A stretch of 64,000 nucleotides of DNA from Dromiciops gliroides. Lineage: Eukaryota; Chordata; Mammalia; Microbiotheria; Microbiotheriidae. A model generated the notes under the pieces. It worked only from the letters and a program-made list of their open reading frames with translations. It did not search any database and had not been told where the DNA came from. Of this stretch, positions 23,248 through 35,047 are shown one piece after another; position 1 is the first letter of the stretch, and every line of letters begins with the position of its first letter. The DNA is taken from NCBI RefSeq assembly GCF_019393635.1, contig NC_057862.1:676164314-676228313 (forward strand), given 5' to 3'. The position numbers and the translations under genes are program-made.

Positions 23248-24090
23248 GGGCAGCTAGGTGGCACAGTGCACACTCAAGAAGATGCCAGGGTCAACACAGT
23301 CAAGACAGCATGGAAAAACCACAAACTTGGTTGTGGGATAAAGAGAAGACACAGATTTGTTGATGGAGTTGTGAACTTATCCATCCATTCTGGAGAGCAG
23401 TTTGGAAATATGCCCAAAGGGCTATAAAACTGTCCATACCCTTTGACCCAGCAATACCACTACTAGGTCTATAACCCAAAGAGATCATAGAAAGAGAAAA
23501 GGACCCACACATACAAAAATATTTCTAGCAGCTCTCTTTGTGGTGGCAAAGAATTGAAAATTAAGGGGATTCCCGTCAATTGGGAAATGACTGAACAAAT
23601 TTGGCATATGAATGTAATGGAATACTACTGTGCTGTAAGAAATGATGAGCAGGCAGATTTCAGAAAAACCTGGAAAGACTTAAATGGTCTTTAAATGAAC
23701 TGACGTTGAGTGAAATGAACAGAACCAAGAGAACATTGTACACAATCACAGCAACACTGTGCTGTGATTAACTGTGATGGAATTAGTTCTTCTCAGCAAT
23801 ACAATGACCCAAGACAATTTCAAAAGACCCAGGATGGAAAATGCTCTCCAAATCCAGAGAAAGAACTACGGAGTCTGAATACAGATCAAAGCATACTATT
23901 TTCACATTTTGGGGGTTTTGTGGCTTTTCCCTTTTGTTCTGTTTCTTCTTTCACAACATGACTAATGTGGAAATATGTTTAACGTGATTGCACATGTACA
24001 ACCTATATCAAATTGCTTGCTGTCTTGGGGAAGGGGAATGGGAGGGAAGGAGGGAGAAAAAAAAATTGAACTTCAAAATCTTATTTAAAA
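23248..24090 (+). mobile_element. SINE-head stub joined to L1 3' end
   Basis: Starts with the SINE head (gggcagctaggtggcacagtg, to about 23271), runs through about 75 bp that I cannot assign, then enters L1 ORF2 C-terminal text at about 23350 (ttgatggagttgtgaac) and the L1 3' UTR to about 24085. I found no clear TSD, so this may be adjacent fragments and not one unit. Confidence 0.65.
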
Positions 24091-24099
24091 ACCTCTGTT

Positions 24100-24800
24100 A
24101 CCATGGTCAGATTCCCCTGACCTGCCTGACCTTAGTTTCTTTATATGTAAAATGGACCAGAGGGCTTCTGAGGTTCCTTTCAGATGCAGATCCATGATCA
24201 TCAGTCAACTCTTTCCACTCCTAGAAACCAATAATAATCATTAGCAGGCCCAGCTAGCTCACTGTATTTGGTCTGGCTATTGGGCCGGTATATCGCTGAA
24301 TAAATCTCATGTGTGAGCCACAGTCTCCAAAGGTCCAAAGAGCCATTTGAATAAGTAACTTCTTCATGCATAGTGTTGGTATTCTGTTGTTTTTGTGATG
24401 GGCTGGATGACTGTGTGGGTTTTCCTTGGAATGTACCCATTCGGGCTAGTGCCCAGGGAGTTATATTTAAATTGTGTATCCTTTGAAAATGAGGAGCCCT
24501 TAGTCTGTGTCTATATGTGAGCAGTAAGAGGGACCAAGAGAACTTGGGTAACTGCTATGATCCAGTTAGTTACTAGGGAGACCCATCTTGCTCCAGGCTT
24601 GACCAAATCAGCTCTTATCTGAACAAATAGATTGGAATAGGGCTGGAATACTACCTTATGACAACTAAAAGCAAAGTTAAATATGCTCACACTCACAATG
24701 CTGAGGAATTCACTTCATTATTAGTACATCAGAAATTCTGGAATATGTATCTTAATAAATATTAAAACTATTCACTTGTATTGTGAGGTGGTCACACCAA
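24100..24800. other. Stretch without recognised gene or repeat
   Basis: About 700 bp. The longest frames (79 codons minus, 24201-24440) have no recognised domain. Confidence 0.45.
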
Positions 24801-24811
24801 ATCAGAGATTC

Positions 24812-24965
24812 TTTTTTTTTTTTTTTTTTGGCAAGGCAATTGGGGTTAAGTGACTTTCCCAGGGTCACACAGCTAGTAAGCGTTAAGTGTCTGAGGCTGG
24901 ATTTGAACTCAGGTACTCCTGACTCCAGGGCCGGTGCTCTATCCACTGCGCCACCTAGCTGCCCC
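24812..24965 (-). mobile_element. SINE, full length
   Basis: Poly-T at left, head complement gctgcccc at right. Perfect TSD aaatcagagattctt flanks it. Confidence 0.93.
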
Positions 24966-24984
24966 TAAATCAGAGATTCTTACC

Positions 24985-25530
24985 CTGATTCAGTGAGAAG
25001 CTCAACTCTTGCCGGCAATGCCAAAGATGCTATGTCTGAGGAGTGACAAAGGGAGGACTGTATACACTGAGAGAATCTTCTTACCTTTATCCACCCGACA
25101 CAGTCAAGAAGCAAATGTAACTTCCCCTCTTGAACCTCTTGGGACCACTCTCTTCCAGGGTTTCCAGACCTGACTTAAAGCTCTAAATTTTGGAAGGTCA
25201 ACCTGCTCACCTGGGGTCTACTGAAAGGACATTCCCAAAGGGAAGAAAGGTTTTGTCATTTCACCAAAAACATCTCTGACCCGTTATGAGGGCAGTGATA
25301 GGAATCATTCCTCCTCATCAATCAATCACCAACAAGCTTTTCCATTCACCCCACTGGTGAATCTTCCATTATATGTTGTCTCTCCCTATTCAAATGTGAG
25401 CTGCTGAATAACAAGGATCTTTTTCCTTTTCCATGTGTATCCCCACATAGTTATTTACCTTATATGTATGCCATATTTATATGTATATATAATGTGTGCA
25501 GGTATAATTTGTATCGTGTACTTGGCTTGC
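24985..25530. other. Mostly unassigned; L2-like tail at the end
   Basis: Nothing recognised to about 25370. The part 25370-25500 resembles an L2 3' end (tccctattcaaatgtgagct, 'ataacaaggatctttttcc'). Confidence 0.4.
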
Positions 25531-25550
25531 TCATTAAAATGTAGTCCTTA

Positions 25551-25697
25551 GGGGCAGCTAGGTGGCTCAGTGGATAAAGCACCGGCCTTGGATTCAGGAG
25601 GACCTGAGTTCAAATCCAGCCTCAGACACTTGACACTAGCTGTGTGACCTTGGGCAAGTCACTTAACCCTCATTGCCCCACAAAATGTTTTTTTTTT
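25551..25697 (+). mobile_element. SINE, full length
   Basis: Begins ggggcagctaggtggctcag. TSD aaatgtagtcctt at 25537-25549 and 25698-25710. Confidence 0.93.
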
Positions 25698-25764
25698 TAA
25701 ATGTAGTCCTTGCAAGTAGAGATAATTTCATTCTTTGTACTTATATCCCCAGTGGCAAGAGCAT

Positions 25765-25808
25765 AAGAAATACTTAATAATAATAATAATAATAGATAGA
25801 TAGATAGC
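25765..25808. repeat. (TAA)n(TAGA)n microsatellite
   Basis: Five to six TAA units followed by three TAGA units. Confidence 0.9.
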
Positions 25809-26000
25809 ATTTATGTAGCACTTTAAGCTTTGCAAATGACTTTACAAAGATCATTTCATTTTTTTTCTTTAAAATAGTCTTGGGAGATAGAAGCCATTAT
25901 TATTCCCATTTAATGCATGAGAAAACAAGCATAGAGAGATGAAATGATTTCTCCAGGGTCTGAGGGCATGTTTGAATGCAAATCTGTCCCAACTCTAGGT
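25809..26000 (-). repeat. MIR-like fragment
   Basis: Antisense MIR blocks: catttatgtagcactttaag, 'tattattcccatttaatgca', 'gatttctccagggtctga'. Confidence 0.65.
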
Positions 26001-26189
26001 TTAATACTTGAAGTTCCTGTCCCCAGAGGAGAGAGATGAGAAGACAGCCTGTTCCTACTCCATAGCAAAAGCAGGAGGTTCACAAGGAGAGAACATTGCC
26101 TATATTTTCAGAATTTTAGGCACATTCGTTGGTTTGGCTGGATTTTTTCTCTTCCTTTTTTCTCTTTTTTTCTTTTACAAAATTATTTC

Positions 26190-26790
26190 AGTTAGTCAAT
26201 AAGTATTTAGTGCCTACTCTGTACCAGGCACTGTGCAAAGCACTTGGGGATATAAAAAGAGGCAAAAGAACTCACAATCTAATGGGGGGGAGACAACAAG
26301 CAAATAAATATATGCAAACAAGCTCTGCAAAAGATAAATGGAAATAATTAACTGAGTAGGGGCACTAGAATTAAGAGGGATTAGAACAGCCTTCCTGTAG
26401 ACAACAGGATTTTAACTGGGACTTTGAGGAAGAAAGCCAGGAGACAGAGATGAAGAAGGAGAGCTTCCCAGGCATGGGGGACTGTGAGAGAAAGTGGTTG
26501 GAGCCAAGAGATGGGGTATCTTGTTTATGCAGCAACCAGGAGGCCAGTGTCACTGGATCAAGGATATGTGGAAAGGACAAAGATGAAGACTGAAAAGGTG
26601 GGGGGGGAGGGGAAGGTGACACAGAGGAGTAGATTCTAAATGGCTTTGAGCTTCAAACAGAAGATTTTATGTTTGATGCTGGAGGTGATAGGGAACTATT
26701 GGGGTTTATTGAGTTGGGGGGGTGACAAGGTCAAACCTGTGCTTTAAGAAAATCCCTTTGGCAACTTCATGGAAGATGGAATGGAGGAGA
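26190..26790 (-). repeat. L2 LINE, long antisense piece
   Basis: Continuous antisense L2: taccaggcactgtgcaaagc, 'gaactcacaatctaatgggg', 'gaggccagtgtcactggatc', 'ggaggtgatagggaactatt', 'gaaaatccctttggcaac'. It lies just past the end of the MHC-like gene. Confidence 0.85.
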
Positions 26791-26934
26791 GAGTGGTACT
26801 ATATGTGTATCTAATCCTTATCAAGAAAAGACTTGCAGACTACTCCCCAGACCTTCACAGCTTTGTTGAATACCCATCTCTTTGCATTTACCCCTCTCCC
26901 AAACCATCTGCCCTGTGTGCCAAAAAGCATGACC

Positions 26935-26960
26935 ACCAAGCAAAAAGTTCCTAATTTAAT
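26935..26960 (-). terminator. Candidate poly(A) signal of the MHC-like gene
   Basis: Minus-strand ATTAAA at 26960-26955, followed on the minus strand by a T/G-rich stretch (tttttgcttggtggtcatgc). Use of it would give a 3' UTR of about 0.88 kb. It is the first canonical or near-canonical hexamer that I could find after the stop; a weaker TATAAA lies at about 27702-27707. Confidence 0.35.
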
Positions 26961-27818
26961 GTGACACATGGAGATGTGTATATCTATCACATAACAACGT
27001 CATACCATCATAACAGCACAGACCACTATAATCAAGCTTCTAAATGCACTAGCCTGCTTCTTTCTTCATCCTCCTGTTGGCCTGACAAATAGCTAATCCT
27101 GTTACTCTGATTCTGCTTGTTCTAGAAGGTTAGATAGTAGTGGAAGACAGGCACAATGATTCAATGATTCTATTCCATAATGGAATGATGCTTCATATCT
27201 TCTGCCAAATGGGGGACCATACTCTGGGTCTTCTGTCTCTCTGATTCTGCCACCTCTAGACTGCAATGAAATATTCTCATTGCCCAGGGAAGCTGGGATG
27301 TGTGTAATACATGGCTACAGAGATTTGTCTGATGCCTAACGGAGATGTGTTAGATTCAGAGAGGGGGATATGTCCCTCAAGGAAATGGGTACCCTTCCAC
27401 AGACATAGCCCCCATTTGGATTATGGTGAGGATGATGGTAATGGTGAGGATAAAGGTGAGGGCGAGAAATGTAACTTCTTTCTCTCTTCTCTAAACCTTT
27501 CCACACTCCTATGGAGAAAGACAGAACTTGATATGATAGGGAAAAATCACCAGATCTAGAACCAAAAGACCTGGGTTCAATTTCTAAATGCTTGCCTTTG
27601 GCAAGCCACTTCACCATTCCAGGCCTCGGTGTCCTCATCTATTAAATTAAGAACATTGTTTTGGCACTGTCTGACACTGAGAGTTCATGTGGGACAAGTC
27701 TTTTATAAAGCACCAGAGAAATGTGTGCTGACATTGTTTTCATTAGTACATGGCAAAGCATCCAGCAGAGATCATGCTTGGCTCAGAGTATATGGTGAGG
27801 GCCTCTCTTGGTCTTCTA

Positions 27819-27883
27819 CTACAGAGCAGCAGATGAAGAAATAGGTGGGAAAGTACACTCCAGTTGACTCAGTGGGGTCATCC
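27819..27883 (-). other. Exon 6: cytoplasmic tail and stop
   Basis: Found from splice context, not from an open frame. Acceptor tttttctctccacag, then the phase-1 continuation MTPLSQLE, C339, a PP pair, a serine run and a final AAL before TAG at 27821-27819. There is no tyrosine-based sorting motif. It is the only plausible in-phase exon with a stop between 28369 and the L2 repeat. Confidence 0.75.
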
Positions 27884-30800
27884 CTGTGGAGAGAAAAAGA
27901 TCTTTGGTTTCGCTAAAATCTTCTCCCCATACCTATTTCCTAACATCTGAAAGAAGTTGGAAGGAATGTGAAAGCCAGGTTTGAGAATTTCACAAAAACA
28001 TATGCACACACCCCTGCCATATATTCCCCTTGGACAATGACCTCTTCTTCCCCATAGTTCACCGGCTCATATAACCTTTAAGTCAAAAAGAGGAAAATAA
28101 TGAAAGGTAATCAATTTGAGGAAAACATTGAGAGGTCATCTCATCCAGACCCCTGCCTCTAGCAATGATATTTTTCTGTCATCTGTCTCCTCTTAATGCC
28201 AGTAAAGATCTCTCTGCACATATCAGGAGGGTCAAAAGAACTCAATTTCCAAAAATCTTCCCTGAGAACCCTCTCCAAAAATCCCCTCAGCCCTTTGACC
28301 CCTGCCCAGACCAATAACCTCTCCTTCCCATACCATCTGCCCTCACCATTCCCTGGTCACCCCACACACCTGTCTTCTTCTTTTTCCACATGATAAAAGC
28401 TGCCAATGAGCTCAGCACAAAGATAGCGGCTACTATGGAACTCAGAACAATGGTCCAGAGACTTCTTCTTCTCTCTCCAGGGACTACAGGGGGTATATAG
28501 GGTACCAGGTAAATTGTGGGAAGAGAAGATAGAAGGATGAAGAAGGAGGTTCTCCATGGAATGGAGAGGTGATACAATGGGGAGTTCTGTCCACTGACAT
28601 ATTATGGTCCAACATGTCCTCCCATGATCCATTTTGGGAGTCAGAGGGAGGAGGACTGTGTCCTCCATCCCTCTACAGTAGCCACATGGCCTGGATATAG
28701 TCCTGAACTGCTTTTAAGGGATTGTCCCATCTAGTATCTCATCCCAAGATTAAAGGACCAAAATCTATCAATCAACATAGTGCATTTTTTCTATATCCAT
28801 AAGGCAAAGAAAATAGAGACACAGCTAGTTCCCAATTAGTGTAAGTAATGAATCTTCTAAGGTGGTCACATGTATTCAAATCCAATCTGTGGGAAGTTAT
28901 AAGTATGTAAAACATGGTCATTGGTTCCAGCACAATGAAAATGTGCAGGAATAATCCAAATAATGCAACCACTTCTGGAGATTTATTATTCAAACTAATT
29001 GGAACCTATTTGTAAAATAAAATGTTTCATTTCAAGAGTATAATAAAATGTTTAGTCCACTGATATACTTAGACCTTCTGGTGTTAAAAAGGAATAAGGG
29101 TGTCTGCATGGAATTCTAGGTGTTACCCTGCCCCTCCCCAGGAAAACTCACCAGGGCACACAATTGGCTCCTCCAGCTCACTATGCTCAACCAAGCAGGC
29201 ATAGCCTTCTCCTGTATCCCCTGGTGGCAATTCCAAAGTAACATGGAGGTAGTAGGTGGCATCAGCATTGGGCAAGGTGCCAGTGGAGTTCTCTTGCCCC
29301 CACATACCCAGCTTACCATCCTTCTCCCAGTACAGAAGGATGGAATGAGGGTAGAAGCCCGTAGCAAAGCAGGAGAAGATAATGCTGCCATCTGGAGTGT
29401 CATGGCGGGATACAGTCACTTCAGGGGGTGCTGGGAACAGAAATGAAAGAAAGATCTGCTCTTCTCTTTGCCTCACTCTCTTCTCCTTCCCCACCATCTT
29501 TGCTCCTCAGCCTCCCTGCCATAGACAACTGGGTCAGTCTTAAGAACTCCACAGGCTACAGACATTCATCACCTCCCATCCACCCCATGGAAAGAGTTAA
29601 CAGGGCAGTCAAAGGGTCATGGTCAAGCTCACATATCAGTTTGCCCAGATTTCATGGACATTTCAAATGTCTCCATTATGATTATCATACACCTATCCCA
29701 CCTCTGGCAACCCATTAGAAGAACCTCAAATTTAGTCCATTCATGTGAAGAATTGATTTCTCTCCCTTCAAATTCAAATCTAATTTCTAATTCAAATTTC
29801 TGTGATTCAAAAGATGTGTTTCTCTTAGTCATATGACTCCAGTCAGCCCTTAAATCCCCATGTCATCCCTAGGAGGTTTGTAGAACAGGGATGATAACAA
29901 TTATTATTGTTCCAATTATATTAGCATATTATAAAAGCATATTTAGTTCTTTGTGTTTTGAAAAGTGTTTTCTATATATTACTTGCTCCTCACAATAACC
30001 CTGTGACGTACTATTATTATCCCATTTTACAAATGAGTAAACTGATTTTTAAAGACTTGACCCTGGTGACATAGCTTATAAGGATCTGAAGCAGGATTCA
30101 GACTCAGGTCTTCCTGACTATGTCACCTTGTTCAGAACTTTCTCCACTTCAATACTTTGGCCTTTCTACTGAACCATACATCAGCTCTTTGATTTTACAC
30201 ATTCTGGTTTTTGTGGGGCAGTGAGGGTTAAGTGACTTGCCCAAGGTCACACAGCTAGTAAGTGTCAAGTGTCTGAGGCTGGATTTGAACTCAGGTCCTC
30301 CTGAATCCAGGGCCAGTGTTTTATCCACTGCACCACCTAGCTGCCCCTCTCCACTTCAATACTTACAATAATTGTTCCCATTTTTTAAATGGGGGTGCAC
30401 TCAGTGATTTTAGGTGACTTGTTGAAAAGGCACACAGCTAGCTGGCATCTGCTAGACCTGAACCCAGGACTCCTGACTCCCACCTTGGGGATGTGACTAC
30501 TCCACAGGAAAGAAGTAAGAAGGTACCAAAGACTTACTATTTTCCTTCAAGTGCACAATTTGCAAGAGAAGACTTAGGAAAAAGGGACAATCCCTTCTAA
30601 TTATCTCAGCCCAGAAGTTATCCTTCCAGTAGGGACAGAAGTCCTCAGCCTCTGCCTTTATGACTCTCCATTGTCCTTTCTCCACATCCAGTTGGCAGAC
30701 ATCTTCACCATCAAAGGCAACACCCAGTCGACTCTCCACAAGGATGCCCCTTTCAGTCTCACAGTTCATAAGGACCTGCCCTGTGTGGATCCCTGTTGGA

Positions 30801-33800
30801 GACAAAGGGAAGGAAGAGGGAGGACTGGGCTTCATTCATCCATCCATCCATCCATCTAACCATTCATTCAGCCAATGTTTTTATGCAATTGCTGTGTGCA
30901 GAACCCTCTTCTAGACGTTGGGGAAATCCAGAGCTTAGGTAAAATACCATTCCTACCCCCCTTGGAGTCTAAGAAGAAGACAGTACCCTAACACGGACAA
31001 CTATTATACACAATAATCAAAGATAAATACAAGAGAGAGACAGAGATGATGTTTTATATGAGATCAGAGAAAGGACGTTGTTACCAATTGATGAGATCAG
31101 AGCCGACTTCCTAAACAATGGCATTTAATTTGGGATTTAAAGGATGGGTAAGAATTCAACAAGAAAAGAAGGGGAAGTAGGGTATTTCAGGGTACAGTGT
31201 GAGCAAAGACTCAGAGATAGGAAGTCAGTCTGTGTTCAGGGGCCAAAGCCTAGTCCCATCAATCTGGAGAATAAAGTTGAAGGGAACAATATGGGGCAAG
31301 GTTGAAAAGATAAGTTGCCACCAGATTGTGGAGGGCTCCAAATGCCAGGGGAATAATTTCCACTTCACTCCATCAAACAATCAACAATGTTAGGGGTAGA
31401 AGGAGGAAGGAACGAGTCTTGTTTATTCTTCGCCAGGGTGGCAAGGGTGAAGAGCAGTGACCTGATACACTGGACACTCAGTGCTTTGGGCCGATCTCCT
31501 GGGAATGAATCTGGGAAGAGAGGAACAGTCAAAAGAAGGGGCCAAGGCAACCAAGAACAGAATGGTCAGCAGACCTAACTCACCTTCAGTCCAGTTGTAA
31601 TACTGTGTCCTCTCCTTGAAGATCCTTTGAACCTCACCTTCCATTCGCAACAGTTCTTTTCGGTTCTGCTGGATCAGAAAGTTCTGCAAGGGTGCACTGG
31701 TTCTATCCAGCTTAAAGATCAGATCTTTTCGGAGGCTATCGTAGGCAATTATTAGATGATCATTCAAACAGCAATTGAGGAAAATTTCTGGAGGAGTCTC
31801 AGGAGAGGCCACCACCGTGACCTGTACCTCCAGGCTATGAAGCTCTGAAGGGGAAGGGGGAGAGGAGGGTGGTATTTGGTCAGGGTGAATGCAGAACTTC
31901 ATTTTAATTCAACAAACATTATTATATGCCAGTATGTTAGAGGATTTTTTTTTTAAAGCCAAGGCTAGGGGCAGCCAGGTGATGCAGTGGATAAAGCACA
32001 GGTTCTGGATTCAGGAGTATCTGAGTTCAAATCCAGCCTCAGACACTTGACATTTACTAGCTGTGTGACCCTGGGCAAGTCACTTAACCCTCATTGCCCT
32101 GCCCAAAAAAATTTACCTCTTAAAAAATAAAATAAAAAGCCAAGGCTAAAAGCAGCATTCCATAATAATTACTGGCATGTATGTGGCACTTTCATGTCTG
32201 CAATGTGCTTTGCAAATTTTATCTCTTTGATAGTCACAACAACCCTGAAAGGTAGTTTCTGTTATTATCCCCATTTAACAGATGAGAAAACTTTGGAACA
32301 AAAAGGTTAAGTGCCTTGTCCAGAGTCCTACAGCCAGAAAGTATCTGAGACTGGATTTGAATTCGGTAGTTCCTAAGGGTTTTTCCAAGCGTAGTGGAGA
32401 GCCAGCCTCAGAAACAGGAAGACCTGGGTTCAAATTCCACCTAAGATGGGTACTAGATGTGTGAGCCTAAGCCTCATCCATTTAATCATTCAGTGCCCCC
32501 TACGTTACTTCCAACACTTAAAAAGCAGGTGTTAGCAAAGGCAGTTTCTTCACTGAGAATTCAGACTAATGAAATCAGAGGGGTAGTTTTTTTAAAAATC
32601 TGTGTGCCAGGCACTATGGTGGATGCTAAGGGAAAATGGACAAAAATGGCAGTCCCCAGCTTCCAGGAGCCTATATTCTCATTGAGAAATACAATACATA
32701 GATGGAGAAGTAATTTCAAGAGGGAGAGAGAACAAGGGAGGGGACACTGAAAGACTTCCTGTAGGTGGTGGCGCCTTTCTTCCACCACACTTTTAAGAAG
32801 AATAGTAGGGGGCAGCTGGGTGCCCCAGTGGATAAAGCACCAGCCATGGATTCAGGAGGATCTGAGTTCAAATCCAGCCTCAGAAACCTGATACTTACTA
32901 ACTGTGTGACCCTGGGCGAGTCACTTAACCCTCATTGCCTCACCAAAAAAAAAAAAAAAAAAAAAAGAGGTGTAAGTATTTGGGGCAGCTAGGTGGTGCA
33001 GTGGATAGAGCACTGGCCCTGAAGTCAGGAGGACCTGAGTTCAAATCCAGCCTCAGACATTTGACACTAGCTGTGTGACCCTGGGCAAGTCACTTAACCC
33101 CAATTGCCTCACCAAAAAAAATAGCAGGGCTAGGGACTAAACCTACAACTTTACTGATGGAACTCCCAATGAAGAAACTCTTTGGTAGAGACCAATGCAG
33201 GTTAGCACCTTCTCTGAAATTTTTGGTCTTCTAGAGATGCCTAAAGGTTACAGCACTTGCCTGGAGTCACACAACTACTTCCAGGCACGGTGCTAAGCAC
33301 TGGAAATATGAAGAAAGGCAAAAGACAGTCCCTGCTCTCAAGGAGTTTACAGTCTAAAGGGGAAGACAATAGACAACCAACTACTTACAAACAAGGTTAT
33401 ATACAGGATGAATTAGAGCTAATCAATAAAGAAGGCACTAAGGTGAGTGAGACAAAGACTTATAGAACAAAAAAAAATGTAACTGGAAAGGATGGCAGAA
33501 CATAGACTGTCAGAGTAGAAAGTAACCTTGGATACTATCTTGCCCAATCCCCTTACCTTGAAGATAAGAAAACTGAACCCAAAAGAGGGCATGGGACTTG
33601 CCCAAGGTCATCTGACCAATTAATGGGAGAGCTAATAATAGAACCCAAGGTTCCTAATTCGCTCACCAGCTGCCTTCTGTATCAACTGTATTGAAATAAT
33701 GAAAAACTGGAAACAACCTTGAAGACTCAACAATCAGAGAATGGTCAGGCTGCATAATATCTATGGAAGGGGGCCACAAAGTATGCTAAATAGGAAGAAT

Positions 33801-34977
33801 GTAAAAAATATAGAAAAATCCATGCTGGTGAGGTGACTCATAACCTGTGGTCTCAGGACTCCCAGGTCGGACAGAATTGTTGCAAGCATCCGTGTCATTA
33901 AAGAACTCAGTATGATAAATAAGCAAACGCCCTATACATAAACTAATGATACAAGCACATATCACATGATTTTCCCTATGTAGGTAGATGTTGCAATTCC
34001 TAAATTAAGGATTCACTTAGGATTGAAACTGAATTCATGACCACTTTTGAAATGATGGATTTTCTCAATCAGTAGATAATAAAAGCATAACTACTATCAG
34101 AATGTTTGGTTGGGAGGAAGTAGAATTTACATTAAAAAGGGTTCTGATGCTCACGTGGTTAGAAACTACTGGTCCATATGAAATAATCCAAAGTGAGACC
34201 AGTAGAATTAAGAGAATATAAATGAACAGACCACATGCATGTAGGGTTGAATATGCAATTTGAATGTACTGTAAGGATCACAAACAGTTGAAAGATAATA
34301 AACTCAGACAGAACTGACAGTTCACCCATTCCAACTCTCTCATTTTACAGATAAGAAAATTAAGGCTCTAAAAAGTGAAATTACCAGATGTGTGACCTTG
34401 GGGAGTAAGTTCAAAGGCAGGATCTTCCACACAGTTAGTAGATGTGTGACTTTGGGGAAGTCCAAAATTTCTCCTTTCCTTACCCTAGACTTCAAAATTC
34501 AATGCTTTTTTTCCCAGTCAGTCAATCAACAAGCATTTATTAAGTATATACTATGTGCTAGGCAGGCAACCTAGCTGTCCTTAGGTCCCATAGGCATCTC
34601 AAACTCAAATTTCAAGACAAAACTCTTTGTCATTCCCCCAAAACCCACCCCTCTTCTGAACCTCGCTACTGCCATCTAGGGCAGCAGCACCACCCAGGTT
34701 CACAACCTCAGGAACATACTGACTCCTCATTCTCCAATGCCTCATACATACCATCAGGCATCAAATTATGATGCTTTCATCTCTACAACGTCTTTAATGT
34801 ATATGCCCTCCTCCTCACCCACACAGACACAATCCTTGTACAGGGGACCACCTCAACACCTATTAGCTGGACTATTCCAATAGCCTTCAAATTGTCCTCC
34901 TGTCTTCTAATCTCTCCCCACTCCAAATCTATCTCCCACACAGATGTCAAAGTGATTTTCCCAAATACAAGACTGAT

Positions 34978-35047
<70 letters not shown>

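Noticed and set aside
28287..28577. The 96-codon frame starting upstream of exon 5 as a separate membrane protein
   Set aside because: Its N-terminal part is intron; the in-phase acceptor at 28484 and the class I junction pattern explain it better as exon 5.
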